This document shows, in pieces, positions 16,688 to 25,306 of a stretch of DNA of 61,257 nt. A program made the position numbers and the translations under genes. The stretch's first letter is position 1. Each line of letters opens with the position of its first letter. Where the stretch lies: positions 1 through 61,257 of the forward strand of contig JAHHOT010000251.1 in the NCBI GenBank assembly GCA_018677555.1. Reading direction: 5' to 3'. The DNA is from Gammaproteobacteria bacterium (GTDB lineage: Bacteria; Pseudomonadota; Gammaproteobacteria; Steroidobacterales; Woeseiaceae). The notes below the pieces were generated by a model that saw nothing but the letters and a program-made list of their open reading frames with translations, searched no databases and had not been told where the DNA came from.

Positions 16688-18610
16688 ATGAACCGACGAT
16701 TCACAGCTGCGGTCGTTGCAGTCGCCCTTGCGTTCCTGCCTTGGGAATCGACTTTGGCACAGGACACTGATGGCTCGGAGAACGAAGATCGCCAGCTCGA
16801 GCTGTCCATCGTTTTGAAGGCGGAACCGCTTGACGATGCCGACCTGCGGGCGCTCTCCGAAATTTCCAGTCGCCGTCTTTTGCGCGACGCGACGCTCGCG
16901 AGGGTGGCGCAAAAAATGTCATCCGGATTGGATACGCGAGAAACCCGATGGACCGCGGACTTGTTCACGAGCTATCGGCAGAAAGCACGCCTTCCGGACG
17001 AGATATTTGATTTTCTGGTCAGGTTTATGGCGAGCGCTAAGGAGGGGTCTTATGTCGCCGCTGACGTACTCAAAACGCTGCCCGCCGAAGATGAAAGACG
17101 TTCGATCGCATTGTCTGCCCTGGCGGAGGCGTTTAGCAATGAGTTGAGCGACAAGTACACGGAGTACGTCATCGCCTACATTGAACGATTCGACCGTCAT
17201 GGCCCGCTGAATCGTGATGTCGTGGCGGCTGTTGCTGCGATTGCGGCATCAGCGCGCCCATATACGCTGCGTGCCCGCGCGATGAAACTGGTCGGGAATC
17301 ACGAAACCTTGCTTGAAGAGCGACACAGAATCTATGCGTCGCTTGTTCGCACCCTCGACTCGAACGATGATCCAACGCTTGCGCAAGCGCTTCAAAACTA
17401 TAGTTACAGCTCTACGCCCCATCCTTACGAGATGATGGTGAAATTCTCGTCGCGACCTTATCAGCAGGAATTGATCGACGTGCTCGTAAGAGACCTATAC
17501 CGGCACACTGCGCTAGCCGTACCTGTGCTCGAGGAATTCAGCCAAAGCAGCGAATTTACTGAATCGCAGCGTGAGACCCTCATTCGCTGGGCAACCGATT
17601 CGTCCAGCTTCTATTCGTATGACCTGCCAAAAACGATGCAGACCCGGCTGTCGCTTTTTCGTGCGCTCTGGCCTGACCCGACAACGGAAGATCTCGATGC
17701 AGCCATCGCTACGCTGGCGGAGAAGATAACCATCGCGGCAAGACGCAAGGCCATGTACGACATCGGGCGCTACTACACTGACTCCGCTGCGCCGCGGTCC
17801 GTCGTTGATGCGATTATTGCCGCCCTTCGGGAATCAACGGACAGCGAACTTCGGTATGTCGGCGCGACCCTGATTCTCGACAGCGAAGTAGCCTTCGCCG
17901 AAAAGGAGCGATTACTACTCGCGCTGATCGAGGATCGTCCGCGGGACCAACAATTGTTCGATTTGTTGCTCGATCAGTACGACGTTGTCGGGTTGCAATC
18001 CTTTGTAGCGACGCAGGCGGTGAACCGGGAGCTGCCCACAGAGTTCCGGCAACACGCCATTAGACATCTCGGATTGGTCGATACAGAGAGCGCATCGCTG
18101 TCGGCCGAAACGGAAGCAGTGCTGAAAGATCTGGTCATGCAGGACGACGAGATCGCACTCGGCACCGCGGAGTCCACGCTGAGCCATTGGGGCATAGAGC
18201 CACCGCTATCGGAACGCCAGAAAAAGCGTAATGCCATCGAAAAGGAAGCCTACGCCGCTGGCGTGGTAACTTTAGTATTCACCGTCGCCAGTCCGATCAT
18301 ATTCATCGCCGGGCTGGCTCTCATCCCGATGTCGGTCTCGCCCGGCGAATCTGCGGCTTCCAAGAGAGCGGCAGCGCTGCTGGGCTGGGTCGCATACGGT
18401 GTCGCGGTCTTCATCCTGTGGGCTTATGCACTGTTCGGTTCCTACGGTATTCACGGCAACGGGGCGCCACTTGACCGGCACTTGTCCATGATGGCGCCAT
18501 TTCACATTGCCTCGCTCGTTGGGCTGGTCATAGTGATATGGTGCATTCGCAAGATGGCGCGACGCCGCCACGAGGAACCGGCGCCTGCCGCTGTTGCAGC
18601 AAAAGGCTGA
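16688..18610 (+). CDS. Exported/membrane protein with helical-repeat domain and three C-terminal TM segments, unknown
   Basis: 640 residues from ATG 16688, chosen because it begins a clean signal peptide (MNRRFTAAVVAVALAFLP, ending near TLAQD); the frame is open far upstream but overlaps the preceding genes. Residues 40-510 are alpha-helical with repeated Leu/Ala/Asp patterns resembling HEAT-type solenoids (for example SVVDAIIAALRESTDSELRY). The last 120 residues contain three membrane spans (near VTLVFTVASPIIFIAG, LLGWVAYGVAVFILWAYALF and FHIASLVGLVIVIWCI). So a large periplasmic solenoid is tied to the inner membrane. Function unknown. It lies 161 bases after the HTH gene and 30 before the crotonase. 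Confidence 0.7.
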   Translation: MNRRFTAAVVAVALAFLPWESTLAQDTDGSENEDRQLELSIVLKAEPLDDADLRALSEISSRRLLRDATLARVAQKMSSGLDTRETRWTADLFTSYRQKARLPDEIFDFLVRFMASAKEGSYVAADVLKTLPAEDERRSIALSALAEAFSNELSDKYTEYVIAYIERFDRHGPLNRDVVAAVAAIAASARPYTLRARAMKLVGNHETLLEERHRIYASLVRTLDSNDDPTLAQALQNYSYSSTPHPYEMMVKFSSRPYQQELIDVLVRDLYRHTALAVPVLEEFSQSSEFTESQRETLIRWATDSSSFYSYDLPKTMQTRLSLFRALWPDPTTEDLDAAIATLAEKITIAARRKAMYDIGRYYTDSAAPRSVVDAIIAALRESTDSELRYVGATLILDSEVAFAEKERLLLALIEDRPRDQQLFDLLLDQYDVVGLQSFVATQAVNRELPTEFRQHAIRHLGLVDTESASLSAETEAVLKDLVMQDDEIALGTAESTLSHWGIEPPLSERQKKRNAIEKEAYAAGVVTLVFTVASPIIFIAGLALIPMSVSPGESAASKRAAALLGWVAYGVAVFILWAYALFGSYGIHGNGAPLDRHLSMMAPFHIASLVGLVIVIWCIRKMARRRHEEPAPAAVAAKG

Positions 18611-18640
18611 TAGTTCGTTTGTAACGCGGGGTCGCTGCGT

Positions 18641-19363
18641 ATGACCACAGAAACCGTCCACTACAGCTTGCGGGACCGGATCGCGACGATTCAGATCGAC
18701 GACGGCAAGCGCAACGCCCTGTCGCCGCAGGTTCTTGCTGAAATATACAAGGCCTTCGACCGCGCCGAAGCCGATCACGCAACGGTAGTAATGACAGGCA
18801 GGGAGGACGTGTTCTCTGCAGGTTTCGATCTCAACGTGATGAAACGCGGCGGCCTGAACGCGCTGTGCATGTTGCGTGCCGGGTACGCATTGCCGGCGCG
18901 CGTGTTGTCTTATCCTTACCCGGTCATCGCCGCCTGCAATGGCCACGTCATGGCCATGGGCGTTTTCCTGATGCTGTCGGCAGACTACATGATCGGCTGC
19001 CGCGGGGACTTCAGGATCGCCGCCAACGAAGTAGCGATCGGCCTTACGATGCCGCGCGTCGCCGCGGCTATGCTTAAACACCGGCTTACTCCGGCGGCAT
19101 ACCAGCGCGCAGTGGTTTTGTCCGAGTTCTTCGACGTCGAAACCGCATTGTCAAACGGATTCTTTGACAAAGTGGTCAATTCTGATGAGCTCATGCACTG
19201 TGCGGAATCGCACGCAAGGGAACTGCAAGAGCTCGACCTCGATGCGCATGCCGCGTCCAAGCGCCGCATCCGTGCCGCACTCATTCGCAGAATTCGCTTT
19301 AACATTCCGCTGGATCTTCTGGATGCTATTCGCATGGGATTACGCCGCAGAGGACCGCGGTGA
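18641..19363 (+). CDS. Enoyl-CoA hydratase/isomerase (crotonase) family
   Basis: 240 residues. Crotonase fold features: RIATIQIDDGKRNALSPQV (strand and oxyanion-side start), VFSAGFDLNVM (first oxyanion hole, usually AGxDl), YPVIAACNGHVMAMGVFLML (second oxyanion hole and helix) and AANEVAIGLTMPRVA with a Glu near the catalytic Glu position of hydratases. It acts on a CoA thioester, adding water or shifting a double bond. It fits the acyl-CoA theme of the preceding genes. The last 40 residues are basic, unlike typical 260-residue hydratases. Confidence 0.85.
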   Translation: MTTETVHYSLRDRIATIQIDDGKRNALSPQVLAEIYKAFDRAEADHATVVMTGREDVFSAGFDLNVMKRGGLNALCMLRAGYALPARVLSYPYPVIAACNGHVMAMGVFLMLSADYMIGCRGDFRIAANEVAIGLTMPRVAAAMLKHRLTPAAYQRAVVLSEFFDVETALSNGFFDKVVNSDELMHCAESHARELQELDLDAHAASKRRIRAALIRRIRFNIPLDLLDAIRMGLRRRGPR

Positions 19364-19521
19364 GCTGATACCAGACTTTAATGCCGTAAGCCGAAAACTC
19401 AGCTATTGTAGTAGTAGGGACGCAAACTATGGCGCGCTGCAATGGCGCATGTGCCCGCCAGGGACTGGTCGGGGGAATCCACGCCATTAAATGACTTCAA
19501 GAAAAATCAAGGGGAGCTGAT

Positions 19522-21312
19522 ATGCAGTTCAGTGCGCTTCATCGAGTTACGCCCTTTCTACTACTGATCGTCGTCGCCGGATTTTCGCACAAAGCGGCAG
19601 CCAATCATTCCGACCGCGGTTACGATTACGTGAACGTACCTCCGGTGGAGTGGGCCCCGTGTTTCCAGGATTTTGGTCCGTTCGAGTGCGCCATCTACCA
19701 GGTGCCACTGAAACACTCGAAGAAATCGAAATATTTCTACGTGAACGGATACGAGCCCGGCATTGACCTCGCACTGATCCGCCTGCCGGCGAGCGATCAG
19801 GCTAACAAGATCGGCTCCCTGTTCCTGAATCCGGGCGGTCCGGGCGGAAGCGGTGTGTCATTCGTTCTCAATGCTGCGAACCTGCTATACACACCGGAAG
19901 TTCGTGCCAGGTTCGACATGGTTGGCGTTGACCCCCGCGGTATCGGCCAGAGCACCGGCTTGAGTTGCTACACGTCGTTCGATCATCTCGACGAATTTTT
20001 CGCGCTACAACCGTTTCCGCAGACCGTGGATGAGATTTTCCAGCAGATCCGCTTCGACAAATCGCTGCGCAAGAACTGCAAACGAAACGCTGGGCCGATT
20101 CTCGACCACATGACCACGGCCGACACTGCGCGCGACATGGACATTCTCCGAGAGGCAGTCGGTGACAAAGGGCTAACCTATGCAGGCTACTCCTACGGCT
20201 CGTTCCTTGGTGTCACCTATGCCAATCTCTTTCCCAAGCGAGTGCGTGCATTAATCGTCGATGCTGTCCTCGACCCGATTTCCTGGACAACCGGCCGTCG
20301 CTTCGATAAAGGGCTACCAGTGAGCACGCGCGTGCGAAGCGATGCAGGTGCGCAGGACACGCTCGGAGAATACTTCCGGCTCTGTGACACTGCCGGTGTC
20401 CCGCGGTGCGCGTTTGCCGGAAACTCCAGTGAACGATTTGCAGCGCTGGTCGAAAAACTGAAAGCGGAACCGGTGACCATCGTCTTTCCGGATGGATCGG
20501 AGTTAGTTGTAGACAATGCGCTGCTAATCTCAGCGACCCTGAACACACTTTACAACCCGTTTGCCTGGTTTTTATTGGCAAACGATCTCGCTTTTGTCGA
20601 GCAGCTGGCAACGACGACGACACTGTCGTCGAACTTCAGCGTGTTCGGCACAGAGCTTGGGCGCATGCCGAATCCGGACCTGGTGCCGCAAACGATTGAA
20701 GGATTCCCGGGCGTGCTGTGCAGCGATTCGGACAATCCCGACAACCCGTTCGTCTGGGCATTTGCCGGCGAGATTTCCGAACGCAAGTTTGGTTACTTCG
20801 GCAAGCCCTGGACCTGGGCCAGCAGCCCCTGCGCGAAATGGCCAGGCTCCAAGAAGAGTCGCTACGCCGGGCCATTCACGCGCAAAACCGCCAACACCGT
20901 GCTGGTGACCAGCACGGTGTACGATCCCGCGACGCGATACGAAGGCGCGGTGACAGTGGACAAGCTGCTGCCTGACTCTCACCTGCTCACCGTCGAGGGC
21001 TGGGGGCACACCACGTTATTGCTGTCAGATTGTGCCACGCAGATAGGCGCGGACTACCTGCTGCACGGCACCTTGCCGGGCAGGACGAGTACCTGCCGCC
21101 AGGATTTCCCGCCGTTCTTTCTCGATCCGGGCGAAGTATTCGGTGCATCCGCTGCCGCTTCTGCGCAAGGTCTCGAGGCGGAGACTCAGAGCCTTGAAAG
21201 CAGCGCAGAAGCCGATGCCGCAGCGGTCTCCAATCGCGATGCCGTTGCAGCGGAGCGTGCGGAAATCATGCGGGCAATAATGGATAGCCGATCGACCTAC
21301 GGTAAGCGATAA
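19522..21312 (+). CDS. Secreted alpha/beta hydrolase with TAP-like C-terminal domain
   Basis: 596 residues, GGGGAG 10 bases before the ATG. Signal peptide residues 1-27 (LLLIVVAGFSHKAAA). Alpha/beta-hydrolase core: SLFLNPGGPGGSGVSF (oxyanion strand) and LTYAGYSYGSFLGVTYA (nucleophile elbow GYSYG). The C-terminal TAP domain carries VLVTSTVYDPATRYEGA (Asp) and TVEGWGHTTLLLSDC (His), as in Streptomyces tripeptidyl aminopeptidases. Cys residues are spread for disulfides. Probable periplasmic or secreted peptidase/esterase cutting N-terminal peptides. Ala/Glu-rich tail after residue 540 is disordered. Ends just before a strong terminator. Confidence 0.85.
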   Translation: MQFSALHRVTPFLLLIVVAGFSHKAAANHSDRGYDYVNVPPVEWAPCFQDFGPFECAIYQVPLKHSKKSKYFYVNGYEPGIDLALIRLPASDQANKIGSLFLNPGGPGGSGVSFVLNAANLLYTPEVRARFDMVGVDPRGIGQSTGLSCYTSFDHLDEFFALQPFPQTVDEIFQQIRFDKSLRKNCKRNAGPILDHMTTADTARDMDILREAVGDKGLTYAGYSYGSFLGVTYANLFPKRVRALIVDAVLDPISWTTGRRFDKGLPVSTRVRSDAGAQDTLGEYFRLCDTAGVPRCAFAGNSSERFAALVEKLKAEPVTIVFPDGSELVVDNALLISATLNTLYNPFAWFLLANDLAFVEQLATTTTLSSNFSVFGTELGRMPNPDLVPQTIEGFPGVLCSDSDNPDNPFVWAFAGEISERKFGYFGKPWTWASSPCAKWPGSKKSRYAGPFTRKTANTVLVTSTVYDPATRYEGAVTVDKLLPDSHLLTVEGWGHTTLLLSDCATQIGADYLLHGTLPGRTSTCRQDFPPFFLDPGEVFGASAAASAQGLEAETQSLESSAEADAAAVSNRDAVAAERAEIMRAIMDSRSTYGKR

Positions 21313-21344
21313 GTCGATACCAGGATAACGTTCGCAACGAAAGG

Positions 21345-21367
21345 GGGCCCGTCGTCTCGACGGGCCC
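21345..21367. terminator. Strong hairpin terminator between convergent genes
   Basis: GGGCCCGTCG at 21345-21354 and CGACGGGCCC at 21358-21367 pair perfectly (10 bp, TCT loop) and are followed by TTCCTT on the plus strand. It sits between the ends of the TAP hydrolase (plus) and the racemase (minus), so it can serve both. Confidence 0.85.
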
Positions 21368-21456
21368 TTCCTTGTAGCAGAAATTATTCTCGAAAGTAGA
21401 CGTCCATTTTTGGATTTCGATCATTCAATCGATATCTGAATGCCGCCAGCCAAGGG

Positions 21457-22095
21457 TCAATACTCTTTCTGCAGAGCGCGCTCAACGGCCGCCTGAGCAG
21501 GCTCGATCACCGGTACCGGCAGCAGCTGTTGCGCTGCAGACCGGATCTGCGCCATCCCCGCACAGCCCAGAATCAGGGATGATGCGTAATGGTCATCGAT
21601 CAAACTGCGGCCGCAGGCAAGAACCCGATTTATAGCAGACGAATCGTTGGCGGCCTGATCAACCGTGATGTTCAACGGCAGTTCGCCAGCCAGCCGGTCT
21701 GAGAATCCCAGCATGTCGATGTATGCGAGGTGCCTCGCAATCGACTGTTCCGACAGTGCGAGAACGCCAAACTTGCCGCCGATCGCGACTGCCGTCTCAA
21801 CAGCACTTTGTTGCATACCGTGGACCGGCTTGTCGAATCGCCGACGACACTCGGCGAGGCCAGGGTCAGAATAGCAGGCGATCACATAGGCGTCATAGTC
21901 CGGCGAAGACTCGATGCTTTGAATGATAAGCGGCTTTACGGATTCGATATCGTCGTCGGACTCGATGCCGAAAGGGCCTTCGCGCAACGTGGCGCAGTCG
22001 ATTTTCGCCCTGGCCGCGTAGCTGCTCAGCGTTTGCCGGAGTCCCTCTGTGACACTCTCATTGGAATTCGGATTGATGACGAGTATGCGCCGCAT
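21457..22095 (-). CDS. Asp/Glu/hydantoin racemase family protein
   Basis: 212 residues. Begins ILVINPNSNESVTEGL, the family N-terminal strand-loop. Two catalytic cysteines are in place: AYVIACYSDPGL and SLILGCAGMAQI, with HGMQQSAVETAVAIGGKFGV between them. Family members interconvert D- and L-forms of hydantoins, allantoin, aspartate or glutamate by two-base proton transfer. The gene starts within the hydantoinase stop (TGATG, one-base overlap), so it is the last gene of the operon and most likely racemises the hydantoinase substrate. Confidence 0.9.
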   Translation of the reverse strand: MRRILVINPNSNESVTEGLRQTLSSYAARAKIDCATLREGPFGIESDDDIESVKPLIIQSIESSPDYDAYVIACYSDPGLAECRRRFDKPVHGMQQSAVETAVAIGGKFGVLALSEQSIARHLAYIDMLGFSDRLAGELPLNITVDQAANDSSAINRVLACGRSLIDDHYASSLILGCAGMAQIRSAAQQLLPVPVIEPAQAAVERALQKEY

Positions 22096-23561
22096 CAGAT
22101 TCCAAGGTCGACGCCGAAATTTTTCGCTGGGTCGAGCTCCGGCGCCAGTCGCCCCGGCATGCCGGTGCAGTCAATCTTGTTGCGCGGCACGAACTCGCCG
22201 GCGCCTCGCTCCGCATGCAGCTCATCGTTCTCGATGATGATTGCTCCGCGCTGAATCACCGTCGTCGGCCAGCCCGTTACCTGCATTCCCTCGTACGGGG
22301 TGTACTCCATGTTGTCGTGCATGTCTTTCGCGCGAACGGTGCGCGACATTTCAGGATCCCAGATGGCGATGTCGGCATCCTTGCCTTCGGTGATCGAACC
22401 TTTGCGGTCGTCGAGACCGTAAATTTTGGATACGTTAGTCGCGGCCAGGGCGACGAAATGGTTCAGGGTGATGCGCCCTTTCATGAAGCCTTCGGAAAAC
22501 AGAAGCGGCAAGCGCATTTCGATTCCCGGCAAGCCGTTGGCGATCCTGGGAAAGTCGGGCTCTTTGCCGGCGTGCAGCTTCCCGGTCTCGTCATAGCGGT
22601 ATGGGGCGTGGTCCGACGAGTAGACCTGGAACGTACCGTTCTGCAGGCAACGCCAGATTTCCTCCTGCGACGCGCGATCTCTGAGCGGCGGGCTGCAGCA
22701 CAACTTTGCGCCATGCATACCCGGAAGGTCCATTTGCTCCGCATTGAGAAACATGTACTGCGGACAGGTTTCGCCAAAAACCTTGCGGCCGTCGTAGCGG
22801 GCTTTCGCGATGATACGGGCGCCGGGTTCCGTCGATACATGGACAATCAGAATTGGGGCGTCCAGGAATCCGGCAAGTTCGACTGCACGATTGATGGCCT
22901 CCGATTCTGCGGTGCGCGGATGACTGAGCGCGTGAAACTTCGGGGCGCCGTGACCGCTGCCTACGAGCTTATCGCTCATCCACTTGATCATTGCGTTGTT
23001 CTCGGCATGGATCATCGTCAGCGCGCCGCGCTTCTTCGCGACCGCCAGAATATCCAGCATCTGACTATCGTCAACGATCAGCCGATCGTAGGTCATATAC
23101 ACTTTGAACGACGTAATGCCTTCTTCAATCGCTTTCGGCAACTCCTCGTGTAGCACCTCGTCCGTTGGATCCGAAATGATCAGGTGGAAGGAATAGTCCA
23201 CGACGGATTTGGGCGCCGCGCGGCCATGATAGGTGTCCAGAACATCCCGCAGGCTCTGGCCGCGATGTTGCGCCGCGAAGGGTATGATGCAGGTGTTGCC
23301 GCCGAACGCCGCTGAGACGCTACCCGAATAGTAGTCGTCCGAGGTCATGAGTCCGCTGGACGACTCCTGCTCGATGTGGCAATGCCCCTCGATCCCGCCG
23401 GGCAGGACATACTTTCCCGCCGCGTCGATGACTCGATTCGCAGGACCCAGGTTCTTGCCGATCGCGACAATCTTTCCGTCATCGACAGCAATGTCCGCGC
23501 TGAACGTTTCGGCCGAGTTCGCGACGATACCGTTGACGATCTTCAGGTCAAAATCCGCCAT
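22095..23561 (-). CDS. Dihydropyrimidinase/hydantoinase
   Basis: 488 residues, amidohydrolase superfamily. The metal site is visible: GHCHIE (HxH), FKVYMTYD (carboxylated Lys), MIHAEN and IVHVST (His ligands) and SSDHAPY (Asp). Length and the PGGIEGHCHIE start match D-hydantoinases and dihydropyrimidinases, which open cyclic ureides to N-carbamoyl acids. The usual dihydropyrimidinase PGGiDtHtH is PGGIEGHCH here, so the substrate pocket may differ. Three bases separate it from the SDR gene. No N-carbamoyl amidohydrolase is seen beside it, so product removal must be by another route. Confidence 0.9.
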   Translation of the reverse strand: MADFDLKIVNGIVANSAETFSADIAVDDGKIVAIGKNLGPANRVIDAAGKYVLPGGIEGHCHIEQESSSGLMTSDDYYSGSVSAAFGGNTCIIPFAAQHRGQSLRDVLDTYHGRAAPKSVVDYSFHLIISDPTDEVLHEELPKAIEEGITSFKVYMTYDRLIVDDSQMLDILAVAKKRGALTMIHAENNAMIKWMSDKLVGSGHGAPKFHALSHPRTAESEAINRAVELAGFLDAPILIVHVSTEPGARIIAKARYDGRKVFGETCPQYMFLNAEQMDLPGMHGAKLCCSPPLRDRASQEEIWRCLQNGTFQVYSSDHAPYRYDETGKLHAGKEPDFPRIANGLPGIEMRLPLLFSEGFMKGRITLNHFVALAATNVSKIYGLDDRKGSITEGKDADIAIWDPEMSRTVRAKDMHDNMEYTPYEGMQVTGWPTTVIQRGAIIIENDELHAERGAGEFVPRNKIDCTGMPGRLAPELDPAKNFGVDLGI

Positions 23562-23564
23562 CGT

Positions 23565-24353
23565 TCAGACGCCTTTTATTGCACCGCCATCGCATCGCAC
23601 AAGGCCACCTGTCATGTAGCTGGCCCGTTCGCTGCAGAGAAATGCAGCGACGTTGCCGAACTCCTCGACAGTGCCGTACCGGCCGGCTGGAATCGCTGCC
23701 TTTGCGGCTGTGGCGACCTCTTCCGGCGTCTTCCCGAGCTTTTCGGCATTGGCTCTATCCAGCTGTTCGAGGCGGCCGGTCAGGATCCTCCCCGGCAGGA
23801 GCATATTCACGGTTATACCCTTGCCGGCTACTTCATTGGACAAGGACTTGTTCCACCCGACGAGCGCCGAACGAATCGTGTTGGACATCGCCAGGTTGAA
23901 AATCGGCTGGAGAACGCCGGACGAGGCAACCGTCAGCACACGCCCCCAACCGGAATCTTTCATATCGGAAATGCACAGATTGCTTATCTCGATGATACGA
24001 ATCAGCATCGTATCGATCTGCGATCGCCACAACTCAGCATCGGGTTTGTCAATGCTGCCGGGTGGCGGTCCGCCGGTGTTATTGACGAGGATATCGATCC
24101 CGCCGAGTCGTTCCTTTGCTGATGCATACAACTCGCCCGCGGACTTCGCGTCGGCCAGGTCAGTGACGACGTAATCTGCCTTGCCACCGGTTTCCGAATT
24201 GAGTGATTTTGCCGCTTGCGACAACCTTTCTTCCGAGCGACCGCAGATCACGACATGCGCGCCCTCTTCGCTCAATTTGGTCGCAATTCCCAGCCCCAGC
24301 CCCTGGCTGGATGCCAGGACCAGTGCACGTTTCTCTTGTAATCCGAGATCCAT
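23565..24353 (-). CDS. SDR-family oxidoreductase
   Basis: 262 residues with a Rossmann N-terminus (ALVLASSQGLGLGIATKL, a variant of TGxxxGIG with Ser-Gln), NNTGGPP for the NNAG motif, a Ser in LTVASSGVLQP where the catalytic Ser sits, and C-terminal VEEFGNVAAFLCSERASYMTGG typical of classical SDRs. The YxxxK position reads NLAMSNTIRSALVGWNKSL, with Met-Ser-Asn-Thr in place of the usual Tyr, so the catalytic Tyr seems absent; this pattern (with NNTGGPPPG) is known in a KduD/FabG-like divergent subgroup. Two bases from the aldolase-like gene. Confidence 0.85.
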   Translation of the reverse strand: MDLGLQEKRALVLASSQGLGLGIATKLSEEGAHVVICGRSEERLSQAAKSLNSETGGKADYVVTDLADAKSAGELYASAKERLGGIDILVNNTGGPPPGSIDKPDAELWRSQIDTMLIRIIEISNLCISDMKDSGWGRVLTVASSGVLQPIFNLAMSNTIRSALVGWNKSLSNEVAGKGITVNMLLPGRILTGRLEQLDRANAEKLGKTPEEVATAAKAAIPAGRYGTVEEFGNVAAFLCSERASYMTGGLVRCDGGAIKGV

Positions 24354-24355
24354 AT

Positions 24356-25288
24356 CTACAATGCCTCCGCGTTCTTCTGCACACGTATGATAATCCGCGA
24401 CAGCTCATCTTTATCGGTTGTGGTCAGCGTTGGACCCGGTGCACGGACCTTCGGCGACGCAATAACACCCCTGCGATACAGAACTTCCTTGCGCAACGCC
24501 AGACCGAAGCCAGGTTGCTGCTCGTGCCGTACAAGCGGCAAGTATGCGTCAAACAGATCTTCCGCCTTGTCCTGATCTCCGGCCAAGTGTAACGCAACGA
24601 CGTCTACCAACATCTCAGGATAGGCGAAGCCCGTCATTGCACCATCGGCACCACGGGCAAGCTCCTGCGGCAGGTACAAGCCGCCATTGCCGCAAAGTAT
24701 GGACACGCGACGCAGACCGTCGTCGGACGCTTGTCGAACAGCCGAGATCTTGCCAAGGCCCGGACACTCTTCGTGTTTCAGCATGACCAGCTGATCGAAT
24801 TCGGCAACCATGCGATTGAACAAGGGCACGGAAATCTCGGAGCGAGTGGCAAACGGATAATCCTGGTAGCAAACCGGTATACCAGGGCCTAAGGCCTCGA
24901 ATACCTGGCAGAAGTAATTGTAGATCTTCTGCTCCGTGCCCAAACCAGCCAGAGGCGCCACCATAACGCCGGCGGCACCCTGGTCCATGCTTGCCTTCGA
25001 CAGGCGTACCAGGTTGTCGAGGCCGGCATTCGATACGCCGACAACCACTGGCAGTCTGCCGTCCACACGCCGCATCACCCGAGCGAGGAACGACTCGGAT
25101 TCGTCAGGTGACATTTTCTGCGCTTCACCCATCATGCCAAGAATGGTGATGCCCGAAACACCCTTTTCGATGTAGAAGTCCACAAGTCGGTCCGCGCTGT
25201 CGAGATCGACAGCGCCGCTATCATCGAATGGCGTCGCGGATATGATGTAGACGCCGCTGGCCGACTCGTCGAGCTTGTGTGTAGACAT
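24356..25288 (-). CDS. DapA/N-acetylneuraminate lyase superfamily aldolase
   Basis: 310 residues, TIM-barrel. ISATPFDDSGAVD is the N-terminal signature, ITILGMMGEAQKM replaces the usual GTTGE with GMMGE, CYQDYPF carries the Tyr, and LVMLKHEECPGLGK carries the Schiff-base Lys. These enzymes make or cleave 2-keto acids with pyruvate. The GMMGE substitution and CPG after the Lys argue against housekeeping DHDPS and for a catabolic aldolase or dehydratase. Operon context suggests it acts on the carbon skeleton left after hydantoin opening. Starts 18 bases after the transporter stop. Confidence 0.88.
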   Translation of the reverse strand: MSTHKLDESASGVYIISATPFDDSGAVDLDSADRLVDFYIEKGVSGITILGMMGEAQKMSPDESESFLARVMRRVDGRLPVVVGVSNAGLDNLVRLSKASMDQGAAGVMVAPLAGLGTEQKIYNYFCQVFEALGPGIPVCYQDYPFATRSEISVPLFNRMVAEFDQLVMLKHEECPGLGKISAVRQASDDGLRRVSILCGNGGLYLPQELARGADGAMTGFAYPEMLVDVVALHLAGDQDKAEDLFDAYLPLVRHEQQPGFGLALRKEVLYRRGVIASPKVRAPGPTLTTTDKDELSRIIIRVQKNAEAL

Positions 25289-25306
25289 TATCAGACCTCT
25301 CCCTGA

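Noticed and set aside
22215-23153. 312-codon plus-strand open frame over the hydantoinase gene
   Set aside because: Shadow of the metal-motif-bearing hydantoinase; no domain visible.
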